A DNA stretch of 64,000 nt from Epiperipatus broadwayi (GCA_028023455.1 JAQFVV010012536.1:2620001-2684000), one strand, 5' to 3'. Positions 1 to 12,279 are shown, counted from the first letter of the stretch. Translations and numbers: made by a program. The notes: generated from the letters alone by a model not told the origin.

Positions 1-2838
1 TTATCATATAGTTTTCATTGTATAAATCATTTTAGTGCTAAACTCATAATATGCTAAAAGCTTCATGCAAAAAATCTGCTATTTTATTCAATAGCTATGC
101 TTGGACTGCTCTATCTCTCTCTCTCTCTTCAACAGCTAAGTTAGCAATAATTTCTTTTACTGTCTTTTTCAGCAGCAGAATTAAGATTTGACTGCTCTCT
201 TCAACAGTTAAATTAGCAATAAACACCTCAGACACTTAGGGTATAATCATTAATTCAACCCCCCCCATACATATATATATATATATTAGAACAATCTTGC
301 TCACAAGCCAATTACAATCTGTCTCTTACATTATCATTTTCATGACAACCAATTAAATAAAATTTTGTAAAAACAATTATTCAGTTATTATCTCCTTAAT
401 CAGGTTAAAAACAAGTCAAGAACTTAAATTTAACAACATAAAATTCTTGACATTCCTTTATAATTAAAAATCAAATCTTGCAAAAAAACAACAAGATAAT
501 CTGTTAATCACATTGATTTGATTTTTTCATTTCATTAAATAGAGATAAAGAAAGAAAAACAACTCTGATAAACTAAAATTTACAAAATCATTAAAATCCT
601 ATTATTGGTCTTTCCTATTTTTTTTTAAATATTCTTCAATATATTTAATGTTTGAAAATTTTCATACTATCATATGGATATATTGAGTTAAATAAAGACC
701 CATAATAAAATATGTATTGAAAAATTAAATTTTATTTTTCCATTAATTTTTTTTTTAATTCTCACACCTGAGGAATGTGCTGCCACCTATTTAATTATTT
801 ATTTATGTATTTTTTTGTGCAGCTATGTAACCAACTGGTTGCAATATTTTATTATTTTTAACATTAAAATTTTTTGGAACTTATATGTATAAATAAAATG
901 TTTGTTAATTAAAAACCATTGTAATAATAAAAATAATAAATATAATGGTATTTAACTATTATATATACTCTTTCGATCCACAGAAGTACTTTCAGTTAAT
1001 TCCTTAACCCTCTTCAATTGCCATTAAATTCAAAAAGGTTAAGGGATTAACCAAAAATACTTCTGTGGTGTAACAGTAGCTGGGTTCAAACCCTGTTACA
1101 AGAAAGTGAAATAATGTGAACATATTACCCTTAATACATATACTCATTTAAGCTGTCATTAAGAGGTTAAAAATATATAAGGAATTAGACATATATATGT
1201 ACATGAATCAATTTGGAATATTTTTTTTAAAAGAAAACGAATGGGGAAGGGATTAATTAGGCGTAATTATTTATTTTAGAATGTTTTATTTTTAAAATAT
1301 TATAAAATTGAAAAGTACAGTTATGCGCAAATATTTTTATATATATATTGTTTAGGATTGTCTCAAATATAGATTTTGTTTCAATCATACCTCAAATTAA
1401 TGAGGGTAGCAAAAAGAAATATTGTATATGCCTCCAAGCAATTCTGCATTGTATAGCAATCATTAATGACTTTTAAAAGAAAGAAAATTCTGAAAAAGCC
1501 AAGGAATGTATTGTGAATTAAAAAGACCAGGAATTGGCACCAAAAGACAAAGGAAATGTAAGGAAATGTTAAAGAAAGAAAAAAAGAAATATTTTTTTAA
1601 AAAGAAACAGTATTCAAGAAAGAAAATAGATTGGAGATCCAATAAAAAATTCTTGGCTTGGAAAGTTGACAGGACAGTTAGTTTGAAGCAGCTGAGCAGG
1701 AGAGAACTGTCGATATATTAATGCAAATGTTTAAAATGACATGGTAATTGCCGATACATGAAGGGCTTCACCATCTGCCACTGATACAAAACTGACTCTA
1801 CACATTGCCTGCCCACAGAAGAACCTGGGAACCTCATCAATAATCTGTACTACCTAACATAGGACAAAATGGGGGAGAATCGTGTCTCAAAAGTATGAAT
1901 AAATTCATTTTGGAAGACTACATCATCGAGAACTTAAATTGCCTCTTATCCATAACCTAAATACACCGTAATGCCAGACTTTATAAAAAGAAACAATATC
2001 ACGCTCTCATAAAGCAAACTTTGAGTACTTCAGGACCATGGAATTCAAGCAGTTACACTACGTGATTGATTATATTCTAATCCAAACCCCGAGGTTCGTC
2101 AGGTAACATGAACGTTGTATTTTTTTTATATATAACTTGGAATTGCTTCTAGCTGCCCTCATAATGATTCTATTTGATTAGTTCATAGTATTAAACTATT
2201 GCATATAACTATATATAAAAAAAATTTTATTATATAAATTAATATTTATTTGTTCTACATTAAGTTTTTTTTTATTATTTCATTTATGGGTCGGGGTTTA
2301 TTATATTTTTAGATGGGAATGATATAATTTGATTTTAAGAATATTATGTTAAAGTATCATAATAAAATTCTATATATATTTACCTTGGTGTTGAAGTTAC
2401 CTATTGTTTATCGTTTATATTCTCCTATTGCTTTACCTGCCAAATAAAGTGCAAATTATTCAAATATGTCCGATGTGAATAGACACGTTTATGAGTTCAG
2501 TATATGTTACATTCAAATCCACATTTTTTTTATCTCCGTTCATCTGATAGGTTTTCCTCCCAACCCTGAGAATGAGCTAGCTTGGGTCAGGCACCTCGTG
2601 AGACAGGAAAAGTAGGGAAAATATAATTCTCACCATAACAGTGAGTCTGGCGCTTGAGGTCAGCTATCAACTGACGCTCATAAATATATTTTTCCCATAT
2701 ATTTTTTTTTATAGATCTTACTCAAGAGACAATGGCCACTGGAAAACTTTCAATTTATTTTTTGTAAATCATATTGTACCGGTCGAAAACCACCACCACC
2801 CCACGTCAAATCGGATTCAAACTCAGCTTAACCAAAAC
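1..2838. other. AT-rich region without recognisable genes
   Basis: I see no gene here. A small imperfect duplication (about 105-155 and 190-223, sharing a 'caacag..agttagcaata' core) and a fold-back (listed separately) are the only structure. The open frame at 1506-1721 is a lysine-rich translation of A-rich DNA with no recognisable domain. The stretch at 1750-2100 is less A+T-rich and may be a decayed repeat, but I cannot assign it. Poly-A, poly-T and (TA)n runs are common. Confidence 0.6.
978..1068. repeat. Small fold-back repeat followed by tRNA-like B box
   Basis: Arms at 978-1010 and 1036-1068 are inverted copies ('ccacagaagtact' against a matching 'ttctgtgg' end). The bases just after (1069-1100) include 'gggttcaaaccc', which resembles a tRNA B box, so this may be a remnant of an inverted SINE pair like those found further on. 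Confidence 0.45.
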
Positions 2839-4124
2839 TGAATTCAAACCCAACTCAACAGCTCAGATAGCAGAAATCGACGGCACAGTGCTATGCGCCA
2901 AGAACTAGTTCAACGGTTGGTGAGGACTAGAGACCCTTGCACTGACACGAATATCTAATAATTAATTACTTTGAATACTTTTTAAATCAAATCATATGTA
3001 TGTTCGGGTTGCCAACACAGATAGCGGGTATGAACATTTAAATAATTATAAAAAGAATGATGAACTAAGAAACCAAGTATGTTAGAAAATATTTAATAAT
3101 AATAATAATTTGTTTTGTTCAATAAAATATAGATTGCATTAGTTACCTCTAGTCTTTAAAATAATTTATAAATATAATAAGAGTGGCGGTCCTTATCATA
3201 TGCCAACAAGTATTACACAACATGGGATTCTATGTCTATGCCCCCAACGAGAAATATAAAGGCAGATAAAGGTATTCATTAAGAACGGAAATGATTGTTC
3301 TAATTTTATTACAATGGAATGTGAGATTTATCTTCACATTCGGAAATCTATTCATGAAGAGCAAAACGTATTTTAAGGCATAACTTTAATCTTGATTTGA
3401 AAACTGATTTAAACTAAATATATTTGAGAATTGGTTCGACTTTAATTTAAATCACTTCATCACGAATTACGAGCACGGAGCGGGTTTTACCGGAACAAAG
3501 ATGCAATGGTACTGACGAATTACAAGGCAGAGAGTAAAATTGAAAGATGATCGCTAGTCGATGATCGAAGTCCTATGGCGGCTTGCATTTGGCAAGTCTT
3601 ACGCCCTTTGACTAATGAATCGGAAAGGAAGTACTTTCTTCCTCGAGAAATTTAAATAAGAGAATATGATCACCGACCAGCCTAACGGAGCGGAAGATGG
3701 CCCTACGTCAGCAACATTTGATGATGATGACTTGATAGTCATCGTTGAAAAATAAAACCCATGTAGAATGCTCTACGTGATGACTTGACCAATTAATTAA
3801 AGTCAAACGAGCTTTTATCGAACTATTTTAAAACATTTATAAACTATATTAATTATGCCCTAATATCGTGCCCTTCCTGAATATTAATATAAAATAACAA
3901 AAGTGGAATTAAAATACATTTAACCCTTTATCGACCTTTTTGCAAAACATTTTAAATATATATATATGGATAAATAAATCAATATTAGTGAAGCAAGAAA
4001 TAACATTTTAACATTACGTGAGTATATAAACACTTGTAACTTAGGAGCTGGGGACATAGGTGAAAAACGGAGCAAATAATTTATGATTAGCTAATTATAA
4101 AAATAGTAAACGTATAATATTTTC

Positions 4125-4246
4125 TTTCGACTCGATGATTAATAGAACTTATAAATTTAGTTCTAATGGGCGAGAATAACTATTTAAAATTTATATTATA
4201 TTATTTGCGTGAGGCAAATAGAACCAAGGAGCTCATCGAGTCGAAA
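4125..4246. repeat. Inverted repeat inside the LTR
   Basis: A 14-bp perfect inverted repeat (TTTCGACTCGATGA, 4125-4138, with its complement at 4233-4246) surrounds about 94 bp. The same arms are present in the other LTR (9116-9227). In an LTR such a hairpin could sit in the transcript leader or mark a regulatory site; that role is inference. Confidence 0.6.
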
Positions 4247-4593
4247 AATTATTGGCATATAATTTTAAATACGACATTAATAAAGCACACAAATATATAT
4301 ATTAAATGAACCGCCAAGTAAGAAAAGAAAAAGTTTAAAGACTAGAGATTTAAAGAATTACGAGATAAATTTACAGTAGCATGAATAAAAGGTGTTACAA
4401 AGATTTACATTAAAGAATAAAAGAGCTCTTAAAAAGAAGGAGTATAAAATAAAGTTCGAACTGGCCAGAAAGTTTAACGTTCATATTACCATTCCGTGCT
4501 TGTCCTTAAGTTACTCCTCCAAGTTGTTGAAACGTAGGCATCATTGGTTAACTACTGGAGTAGTATTTTAGTAGCTTTCATTATTTTAGCAGA

Positions 4594-4905
4594 ATGATCG
4601 ATCCGGAAAACGGTTCAGCAGCTCCAGTGAAGATTCCTCGGGACTTTAGGAACCGTAGCCAGATCCCTGATGTTCTAGCCCTCTATCATGATGAAATACA
4701 ATTTTTATACACACAGAGTTCACTGCACTACTCTACAACCAAAACTAGTCTTTTTCTTTACTTTTCAGGGCTATATATCTACTGTTCACTGATGCCTCCG
4801 GCTAGCGCTCATTTTATTATCAATCTCTTTTTTTTTATAATTAGTTGTTTTCAGAAACATTCCTTCGATAAGGCTTTCAAACTAATTTTTGAATTCCTTT
4901 CCTAA
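4594..4905 (+). CDS. Short ORF inside the LTR, antisense to the element (copy 1)
   Basis: An ATG frame of 103 codons. Its first ~41 residues (MIDPENGSAAPVKIPRDFRN onwards, to about ..YHDEIQFLYTQ) have normal amino-acid composition, unlike the chance frames elsewhere. The rest is Phe/Ser/Leu-rich translation of T-rich DNA and is probably not coding. The copy in the other LTR keeps the first 41 codons with one amino-acid change (R to Q) and then differs by frameshift in a T-run. A pyrimidine tract ending 'acttttcag' at about 4756-4769 looks like a splice acceptor. If real, this is a small protein or first exon on the strand opposite the element's own ORF. I know no homologue. Confidence 0.3.
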   Translation: MIDPENGSAAPVKIPRDFRNRSQIPDVLALYHDEIQFLYTQSSLHYSTTKTSLFLYFSGLYIYCSLMPPASAHFIINLFFFIISCFQKHSFDKAFKLIFEFLS

Positions 4906-5025
4906 TTAGAAAATGAATTCTTAAAGTCTGAAATGATTTTAATTAAAAATTGAATTCTTATCTTTTTTTTATTAATAAAACTTTACTGTTGTTTTTGAGA
5001 ATTTGAAAGCCTTTGGAAGGAATGT
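4857..5025. repeat. Second inverted repeat inside the LTR
   Basis: Arms of about 24 bp at 4857-4881 and 5002-5025 ('cattccttcgataaggctttcaaa' type against its imperfect complement) enclose AT-rich DNA with many 'gaattc' and 'aattag' words. A diverged version is present near 9838-10006 in the other LTR. Confidence 0.5.
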
Positions 5026-5375
5026 AGCTTTTAATCGCAAAACTTTACAAATTATTTAAAAGTAAAAAAAAACAAGTATTCCCGACGCAATGAAACTTTC
5101 GAACAATTATATATATTTAATATTTACAAACATATATACGCACAATCCAGGCAATTTAATATATGTAAATTCATGAACATTTTATCATGAATTTATTTAG
5201 AGAATTGATCCAATTTAAACTAAACTAATTAATTTTACTACGTATTTGAAACAAGTTATTCATTATGGAAATTAGCGTGGATTGAACGTATAAAGCCCCA
5301 TTGCATCGGAAATTTAAGGTTAGTATTAGGGTAAATAACATGAAGCTAGGATCGAACTCAGATCCGACTGCTTCA

Positions 5376-5389
5376 TTTCTTTTCACTTC
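5376..5389 (-). other. Polypurine tract before the 3' LTR
   Basis: On the minus strand the bases read GAAGTGAAAAGAAA and are followed at once by the LTR start TGAAGC. Such a tract primes plus-strand DNA synthesis in LTR retroelements. One pyrimidine interrupts the run. Confidence 0.5.
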
Positions 5390-5649
5390 AAAAAAAAAAC
5401 AATGAAAAAAAATGACTTTACTTACGCAGGATATAGTTGCATAAGTGTATAGACTCTGGGAGAACAGCATGAGCGTGAATAATATAACCTGCCCAAGCTA
5501 CAAAAATTATACATGTCTCACTGCGATCCATTTTTTGAATATTCAACTTATAAATGGGTTTATAATAAATCGGTCCGATTATCAAGTCTCATTTTCCTAT
5601 GGTCATGTCAGTTGGTCTTCTGTATATATATCTGTCTCTACAGTTTATC

Positions 5650-6273
5650 TTACTGTTTCCCTGGATCAGGTGGTACATATTGTTTTAACTGTCTGGCATT
5701 GTAATGGTCATAGTCCTGGTCTTCCCTGGTTGTCGTCAAGTTCCCATAGTCTATTGCTGTCATTTGTTCTATGGCCTTTTCTGCGACCGAATGCACAAAA
5801 AACAATTCTTTAACATTATCTCTATGAACGATGGGGTTCTCTCCTGGGTCTTCTTTGAAAGTTTGAGTCTGTATTGAGGCTCCAGGGAATGGCATCTGTA
5901 AAGTCCTCATGCTAAGTTGAGGATTCATCATCCGTCCCATTTCCACTTTTAGTTTCATTTGACCAGTGGTCTGAACATCTTTTTCTGTATCTATATCCGC
6001 TTCTTCCACTGCTTCATAACTGGACTCATCCTCACCACTGTTGTTTTCCTTGCTGTCCACAACTTCTTTTGGTGTGGCCTGATCATCTTCATTTTCTATT
6101 TTTGGGTCTTCAGAGGGATTTATTTCTTGCTGAAGCTTTACATTTTCTAGATTTGAGTTGGCTTGGATGCCATATGCTTCCTCGATCCTTACCAGCCTTT
6201 CCATCATCATCATCAGTACCTTTCGATCTTCTCTCATTTCTCTGAGGATCGTTTGTAAAGTGTCTTTTCCCAT
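5650..6273 (-). CDS. Single ORF of the LTR-type element, unknown function
   Basis: A 207-codon frame on the minus strand, starting at an ATG with good context (AAAATGG) and ending TAA close to the polypurine tract. The frame stays open upstream to 6321, but there is no ATG there. Residues 1-40 are charged and helix-prone (MGKDTLQTILREMREDRK then a run of four Met, ..ERLVRIEEAYG), a likely coiled coil. Residues 41-110 are acidic and low in complexity (many Glu, Asp, Asn, Ser). The C-terminal 80 residues are more varied and end YVPPDPGKQ. There is no zinc knuckle, no protease or polymerase motif, no signal peptide and no membrane segment. Position inside an LTR-flanked interior suggests a Gag-like or accessory protein; a captured host exon is possible. 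I do not recognise the family. Confidence 0.55.
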   Translation of the reverse strand: MGKDTLQTILREMREDRKVLMMMMERLVRIEEAYGIQANSNLENVKLQQEINPSEDPKIENEDDQATPKEVVDSKENNSGEDESSYEAVEEADIDTEKDVQTTGQMKLKVEMGRMMNPQLSMRTLQMPFPGASIQTQTFKEDPGENPIVHRDNVKELFFVHSVAEKAIEQMTAIDYGNLTTTREDQDYDHYNARQLKQYVPPDPGKQ

Positions 6274-6329
6274 TTTTGAAAATACGAAAATAATGTAATA
6301 AACAATCAATATAATGAACACTGCAGATC

Positions 6330-7823
6330 AACTTATAGTACTCTCTGTATGCTTAAAAATATTTTTTTTCTTCAGTAATTTTAACTAGGTCTCTGACTAC
6401 AGGTCCATTGTCCTAATCTTCACTAGCTGCTTCATATTATTTCCCCAATCTATGTAATCTGCCTTTTTTTTAGTTTACCTACGTTTTCTTGGTTAGCTCT
6501 TTATTTTAACTGTTTGAGTGAGACATGTATTCAAAAATATATAAAAAAAACATTATTCACTTTCCCTTTGTTCAACTGTTCTGTTCTCCCATGTCTGAAA
6601 AAAAAACTATACAGTGATATACAAATATTATGTATTAGCAGATACAACAAATCATTCTGTATTGAACACACTTGGTTTTTTTATTATGGCGATTGACCCA
6701 CTACTGTGCTGACAATCAAATTTGCTGACAAATTTATTTATATGGGCGCCAGTGAGCAAAATGAGATCAATAGGGCATGTGATATAACCCATTGACCCCC
6801 AAACCACATATGATAGACTTAACCTTTAATAAAACAATTGAATTGATGATGAGTAATATTATTTAATAACAGCTAACGCGTTCATGACCTGAGTTTAAAT
6901 ATAGGAGTTCACTACTTCATTTTTACTAAGCATGAGGCTTTAACACCAAAAAAAAATGTCAAAATTAATATTACAAGAACTTTTATTGGAGATATTATTC
7001 TAAATCTTGCTAGCATGAAAGCGTGCAAACCATTTAAGCATTTTGCCAACTGCATCTGGCTGCTTGGTGTACACAAAGGGTCTTCACCTGCTTTGAGGTT
7101 ACTCTAGAAATTATTGTCATTAAAGCGTAATGTCACACTGCATCGGACCGCTTGACAGATAATTCCCAGTTTGAAGGTCTTCGCCTACTTTGAGACTACT
7201 AAAAATACGGAGCGAACATTTAATATATATGCTAGCAAGCAATACTTTGAAATTAAGACTTTTATATGATATCATATTAGATATTTTATATTATAACAAC
7301 TGAGATGAACAAAATTAATTTTGACACAGACAAAATATTTCATTTATTTTACCCCTATGCTTTGATCTATGGACTCTTACTACTTTGCTAACGATATTTT
7401 TCCTATTGTCACGAACGCGTATAACACAAACGTATAATATATATACTGATATAGTACACGTATAATTAATATATATACATCTGAATAATTATTTTAACTA
7501 ACGAATCTTTTACTGAACGAACATTTAAAAAAATAATCTTGAAAACATTTTTATAAGAAAGAATTAGAAAATGATATTTTAATTTATTAAATCATTTCAG
7601 TATATATATAACACTTTTTTTTAAAAAAAAAATATCACTCTACAGAAACATTTACTTTATTGGGATTTCAATTAACTGAGTAACTAAAATCACAATTCTA
7701 ATCTCCAGGGCATGTGTGGGGTTTATTAAGTCGAGCCACAACGATTGGGCAGCCAAAAACATAACCATGTACCCCCCAAAAACACCCCCCCCCCCCCACA
7801 ACCCACCATCAGGCGTTCAAAAC
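6330..7823. other. Non-coding interior of the LTR-type element
   Basis: About 1.5 kb between the 5' LTR and the ORF, with no convincing frame on either strand. It holds an imperfect tandem duplication (about 7047-7105 and 7135-7205, each with 'ctgcat', 'ggtcttc.cct' and 'tttgag..tact') and a C-rich homopolymer stretch near 7771-7798. It would be the leader of the element's RNA. Confidence 0.5.
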
Positions 7824-10351
7824 TGAATTCAAACCCAACTCAACAGCTCAGATAGCAGAAATCGACGGCACAGTGCTATGCGCCAAGAACTAGTTCAACG
7901 GTTGGTGAGGACTAGAGACCCTTGCACTGACACGAATATCTAATAATTAATTACTTTGAATACTTTTTAAATCAAATCATATGTATGTTCGGGTTGCCAA
8001 CACAGATAGCGGGTATGAACATTTAAATAATTATAAAAAGAATGATGAACTAAGAAACCAAGTATGTTAGAAATATTTAATAATAATAATAATTTGTTTT
8101 GTTCAATAAAATATAGATTGCATTAGTTACCTCTAGTCTTTAAAATAATTTATACATATAATAAGAGTGGCGGTCCTTATCATATGCCAACAAGTATTAC
8201 ACAACATGGGATTCTATGTCTATGCCCCCAACGAGAAATATAAAGGCAGGTAAAGGTATTCATTAAGAACGGAAATGATTGTTCTAATTTTATTACGGTG
8301 GAATGTGAGATTTATTTTCACATTCGGAAATCTATTCATGAAGAGCAAAACGTATTTTAAGGCATAACTTTAATCTTGATTTGAAAACTGATTTAAACTA
8401 AATATATTTGAGAATTGGTTCGACTTTAATTTAAATCACTTCATCACGAATTACGAGCACGGAGCGGGTTTTACCGGAACAAAGATGCAATGGTACTGAC
8501 GAATTACAAGGCAGAGAGTAAAATTGAAAGATGATCGCTAGTCGATGATCGAAGTCCTATGGCGGCTTGCATTTGGCAAGTCTTACGCCCTTTGACTAAT
8601 GAATCGGAAAGGAAGTACTTTCTTCCTTGAGAAATTTAAATAAAAGAATATGATCACCGACCAGCCTAACGGAGCGAAAGATGGCCCTACGTCAGCAACA
8701 TTTGATGATGATGACTTGATAGTCATCGTTGAAAAATAAAACCCATGTAGAATGCTCTACGTGATGACTTGACCAATTAATTAAAGTCAAACGAGCTTTT
8801 ATCGAACTATTTTAAAACATTTATAAACTATATTAATTATGCCCTAATATCGTGCCCTTCCTGAATATTAATATAAAATAACAAAAGTGGAATTAAAATA
8901 TATTTAACCCTTTATCGACCTTTTTGCAAAACATTTTAAAATATATATATGGATAAATAAATCAATATTAGTGAAGCAAGAAATAACATTTTTAACATTA
9001 CGTAGTATATAAACCTTGTAACTTAGGAGCTGGGGACATAGGTGAAAACGGAGCAAATAATTTATGATTAGCTAATTATAAAAATAGTAAACGTATAATA
9101 TTTTCTTTCGACTCGATGATTAATAGAACTTATAAACTGAGTTCTAATGGGCGAGAATAACTATTTAAAATTTATATTATATTATTTGCGTGAGGCAAAT
9201 AGAACCAAGGAGCTCATCGAGTCGAAAAATTATTGGCATATAATTTTAAATACGACATTAATAAAGCACACAAACATATATATTAAATGAACCGCCAAGT
9301 AAGAAAAGAAAAAAATTTAAAGACTAGAGATTTAAAGAATTACGAGATAAATTTACAGTAGCATGAATAAAAGGTGTTACAAAGATTTACATTAAAGAAT
9401 AAAATAGCTCTTAAAAAGAAGGAGTATAAAATAAAGTTCGAACTGGCCAGAAAGTTTAACGTTCATATTACCATTCCGTGCTTGTCCTTAAGTTACTCCT
9501 CCAAGTTGTTGAAACGTAGGCATCATTAGTTAACTACTGGAGTAGTATTTTAGTAGCTTTCATTATTTTAGCAGAATGATCGATCCGGAAAACGGTTCAG
9601 CAGCTCCAGTGAAGATTCCTCAGGACTTTAGGAACCGTAGCCAGATCCCTGATGTTCTAGCCCTCTATCATGATGAAATACAATTTTTATACACCCAGAG
9701 TTCACTGCACTACTCTACAACCAAAACTAGCTTTTTTCTTTACTTTTCAGGGCTATATATCTACTGTTCACTGATGCCTCCGGCTAGCGCTCATTTTATT
9801 ATCAATCTCCTTTTTTTTTAATTAGTTGTTTTCAGAAACATTCCTTCGATAAGCTTTCAAACTAATTTGTGAATTCCTTTCCTAATTAGAAAATGAATTC
9901 TTAAAGTCTGAAATGATTTTAATTAAAAATTGAATTCTTATCTTTTTTTATTAATAAAACTTTACTGTTGTTTTTGAGAATTTGAAAGCCCATGGAAAGA
10001 ATGTAGCTTTTAATCCAAAACTTTACAAATTATTTTAAAGGTAAAAAAAAACAAGTATTCCGATGCAATGAAACTTTCGAAAATTATATATATTTAATAT
10101 TTACAAATATATATACGACAATCCACGTAATTTAATATATATAAATTCATGAATATTTTATCATGAATTTATTTAGAGAATTGATCAAATTTAAACTAAA
10201 CTAATTAATTTTACTACGTATTTGAAACAAGTTATTCATTATGGAAATTAGCGTGGATTGAACGTATAACGCCCCATTGCATCGGAAATTTAAAGTTAGT
10301 ATTAGGGTAAATAACATGAAACTAGGATCGAACTCAGATCCGACTGCTTCA
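7824..10351 (-). repeat. 5' long terminal repeat of the minus-strand element
   Basis: This is the second copy of the 2.5 kb direct repeat. In minus-strand reading it begins TGAAGCAGTC at 10351 and ends ..TTCA at 7824. The following minus-strand bases (GTTTTGAACGCCTGATGG) would be the primer-binding region, but I cannot match them to a tRNA 3' end. The internal inverted repeat (9116-9129 with 9214-9227) is conserved with the other copy. Confidence 0.6.
9576..9821 (+). CDS. Short ORF inside the LTR, antisense to the element (copy 2)
   Basis: LTR copy of the frame at 4594, 81 codons. The N-terminal ~41 residues match the other copy apart from R to Q at about position 17 and a silent or near-silent change. 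The T-rich tail is shortened by a frameshift. The conserved start and diverging tail fit a coding first segment followed by non-coding DNA, but two copies about 98% identical overall are weak evidence for selection. Confidence 0.28.
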   Translation: MIDPENGSAAPVKIPQDFRNRSQIPDVLALYHDEIQFLYTQSSLHYSTTKTSFFLYFSGLYIYCSLMPPASAHFIINLLFF

Positions 10352-12120
10352 ATATACATGCAATATTTAGAAATTGCATCTATGAAATAATATTTATATA
10401 ATTAATTCGTATTCAAATTCTTATTTGGTAGATAGTATTTAAATATTATCTGCAGGTGTTATGGCGACTAGACAGCCATAGTAGTTCCATCTAGTCTACT
10501 GTGTGGCCCACATGTACATTTTTGAAGATTTATTTTATTTAATTCTTGTTGACAAGCATTGGGTAGGATGGAAGAATGGGATTGTCAGTTAAAGTGGATT
10601 GAACGATTGTATATACTAGCTAATTACCATTATATTTATTAAATATAGCTTTACTTCTCACTATATGTAAAATATATAATTGTTAATTAGAGAAGATATT
10701 AATTAGTATTAAAGTTTATCGGCTTAACGTTTTCGAGGATCCATGCCTCATATTCATAGCCTTCATAAAATGTATAATAAAATATGCAAATACAAATATT
10801 CAAATAAGCTAGTATTACGTAGTCCATTTCTTCGAGATCTCGAAGCAAGTATCCTTTCTATTAATGGCATGGATGTTTCCATTGATGTAAAATGCCTTAC
10901 TTTATTTTTCTTTTGTGATCATTTGATTCTGAGCACAATATTATGGGATTGGCGGGTGTGAAGTTGTGCCCAGATTGTTTAGCATGCTCCAAGAATACAG
11001 AGGATGTGTTGCTGTTTTTCTGAGCTGCATAGATTATATTATTTAAAATCATTTTAAATATTTAGAGGATCAAGGCCAAACCTTAGTTTTAATATCCCCC
11101 AAATATGAAATGAATGCTCAACTCAGACTATATGTAACTGAAAGGGAAATAACTACCTTCCAATGAGTTATATAATTCAAACTATTAAAAGCAGAGTGAT
11201 ACTATCTGTCCTTTAGCATCTGTTGATATTTATGCTTAATTTATTTATATTTTTAGTTATGTATAGTCTGAGTTATAATTATTTTACTACATTTTCTGTG
11301 AATGTTTAAACGGTGATTTTATATAATTTTCTCTATGTGTATATATAATCAATAGATTGAATTCATTCTCATTTAAAATTTTATAAATAAACTACGCATA
11401 AATACTGTAATGGAACACAACCAGGATAGGAAGTGGATCCTTTAGCAGCCATTAAATAATGTAATGAAACTCAACAATATACTACAGGATAAGAAGGGGA
11501 TTACTTACGCTTAACCAATTATGTGCTGGTTGCCCATTTAACTGCAATTTATTTTATTTTTTCACAACTTTACTTACATTTTATGGGAACCTGATACAAT
11601 CAACATGATATAATCTGGCTCATGATACCATTAGAGCCATCCAGATTTCTAAACTTCTCAGATCTCAATACATAAACGAATTTTATTGATAATTTGAAAT
11701 ATATTTTACCATAGTATTAAGTAGCTATTTAGATTATTCAAATTATATCACTCCCTTTTAATTAATCTAAAAACTAATATATTCCTTCAGTTGAACAATA
11801 TCATTATAGAATGCACGCCTCCTTTGTTGTTTGCTTCGTTACACCCCAGTAATTTCTTGGCAGCAAGCATGAACTTAAAAGGAATAATATGAAGGTTAAA
11901 ACTCATATCTTGGAATGAGATCAAATCACACACACAAGAAAAATTATTTTTCTTTACAATAAATTCTAAATTAATCAATCTTTTTTTTTTTTACTTGCAA
12001 TACAATTGAAATTAAACGGCCAATTTTGATCAAGCTTTATAGATCTAAATTACATCAAAAAGTTCTATATCTGCTTTTTTTTGTTATCTAAAAAAATGTT
12101 ATTTTTTTAACAAAAATTAA
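10352..12120. other. Gene-free AT-rich DNA
   Basis: No gene recognised. The frame at 10743-10961 has ordinary composition but no known domain, and its context is unremarkable. A loose duplication lies near 11408-11520 ('gtaatg.aac.caac' followed by 'ggata.gaag.gga'). Confidence 0.5.
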
Positions 12121-12279
12121 TTAAAACAGACAAAATTCTCCATATAGTACTGCCACTCAGTGGCAAACTAGAGCAATCAATGAATGCCAGAAGGCTTGTG
12201 CATAAATTGTTTTGCCTGCTTCAATAACAGTTATGAGCAAGCATAAGAAAAGGTGATCATGTGATGCTTAGTGGTTTAA
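12121..12279. repeat. Family A repeat, short form without ribozyme
   Basis: The left end (..CAGACAAAATTCTCCATA) and the right end (..GTGATCATGTG..TTAGTGGTTTAA) match the termini of the family A elements at 18899 and 40890. The centre that normally carries the hammerhead-like motif is deleted. The ends are partly complementary to each other, so this is a short fold-back derivative. Confidence 0.6.

Larger units (their letters stand above)
2839..5375 (-). repeat. 3' long terminal repeat of the minus-strand element
   Basis: This is the copy that follows the purine tract in minus-strand reading. The sequence shared with the other copy actually starts at about 2833 (an extra 'caaaac'), so the outer boundary is uncertain by 6 bp. 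It contains two inverted repeats (4125-4138 with 4233-4246; 4857-4881 with 5002-5025) and a short plus-strand ORF at 4594. Differences from the other copy are scattered substitutions and homopolymer-length changes. Confidence 0.6.
2839..10351 (-). mobile_element. LTR-type retroelement with 2.5 kb terminal direct repeats
   Basis: Two direct repeats of about 2.53 kb (2839-5375 and 7824-10351) flank a 2.45 kb interior. The repeats begin TG and end CA. Read on the minus strand, a purine tract (GAAGTGAAAAGAAA, 5376-5389) lies directly before the downstream repeat, as a polypurine tract should. That sets the element on the minus strand, with 7824-10351 as the 5' LTR. The interior holds one 207-codon ORF and no recognisable protease, reverse transcriptase or integrase, so the element would be non-autonomous, comparable in layout to large retrotransposon derivatives with long LTRs. 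I find no clear target-site duplication, and the primer-binding site is not obvious. A segmental duplication is the main alternative. The repeats differ at roughly 45 positions by eye, so insertion or conversion is fairly recent. Confidence 0.6.

Noticed and set aside
6274-6321. Upstream extension of the LTR-element ORF with a hydrophobic, signal-like segment
   Set aside because: There is no ATG in the extension (it starts with GTG), and the internal ATG at 6273 has a better context.
2839-10351. Reading the LTR element on the plus strand
   Set aside because: On the plus strand there is no purine tract before 7824 and no primer-binding site after 5375; the minus strand has a good purine tract and the main ORF.
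10743-10961. Possible short gene with ordinary composition
   Set aside because: No domain, no homologous copy in the window, and no supporting signals; indistinguishable from a chance frame.
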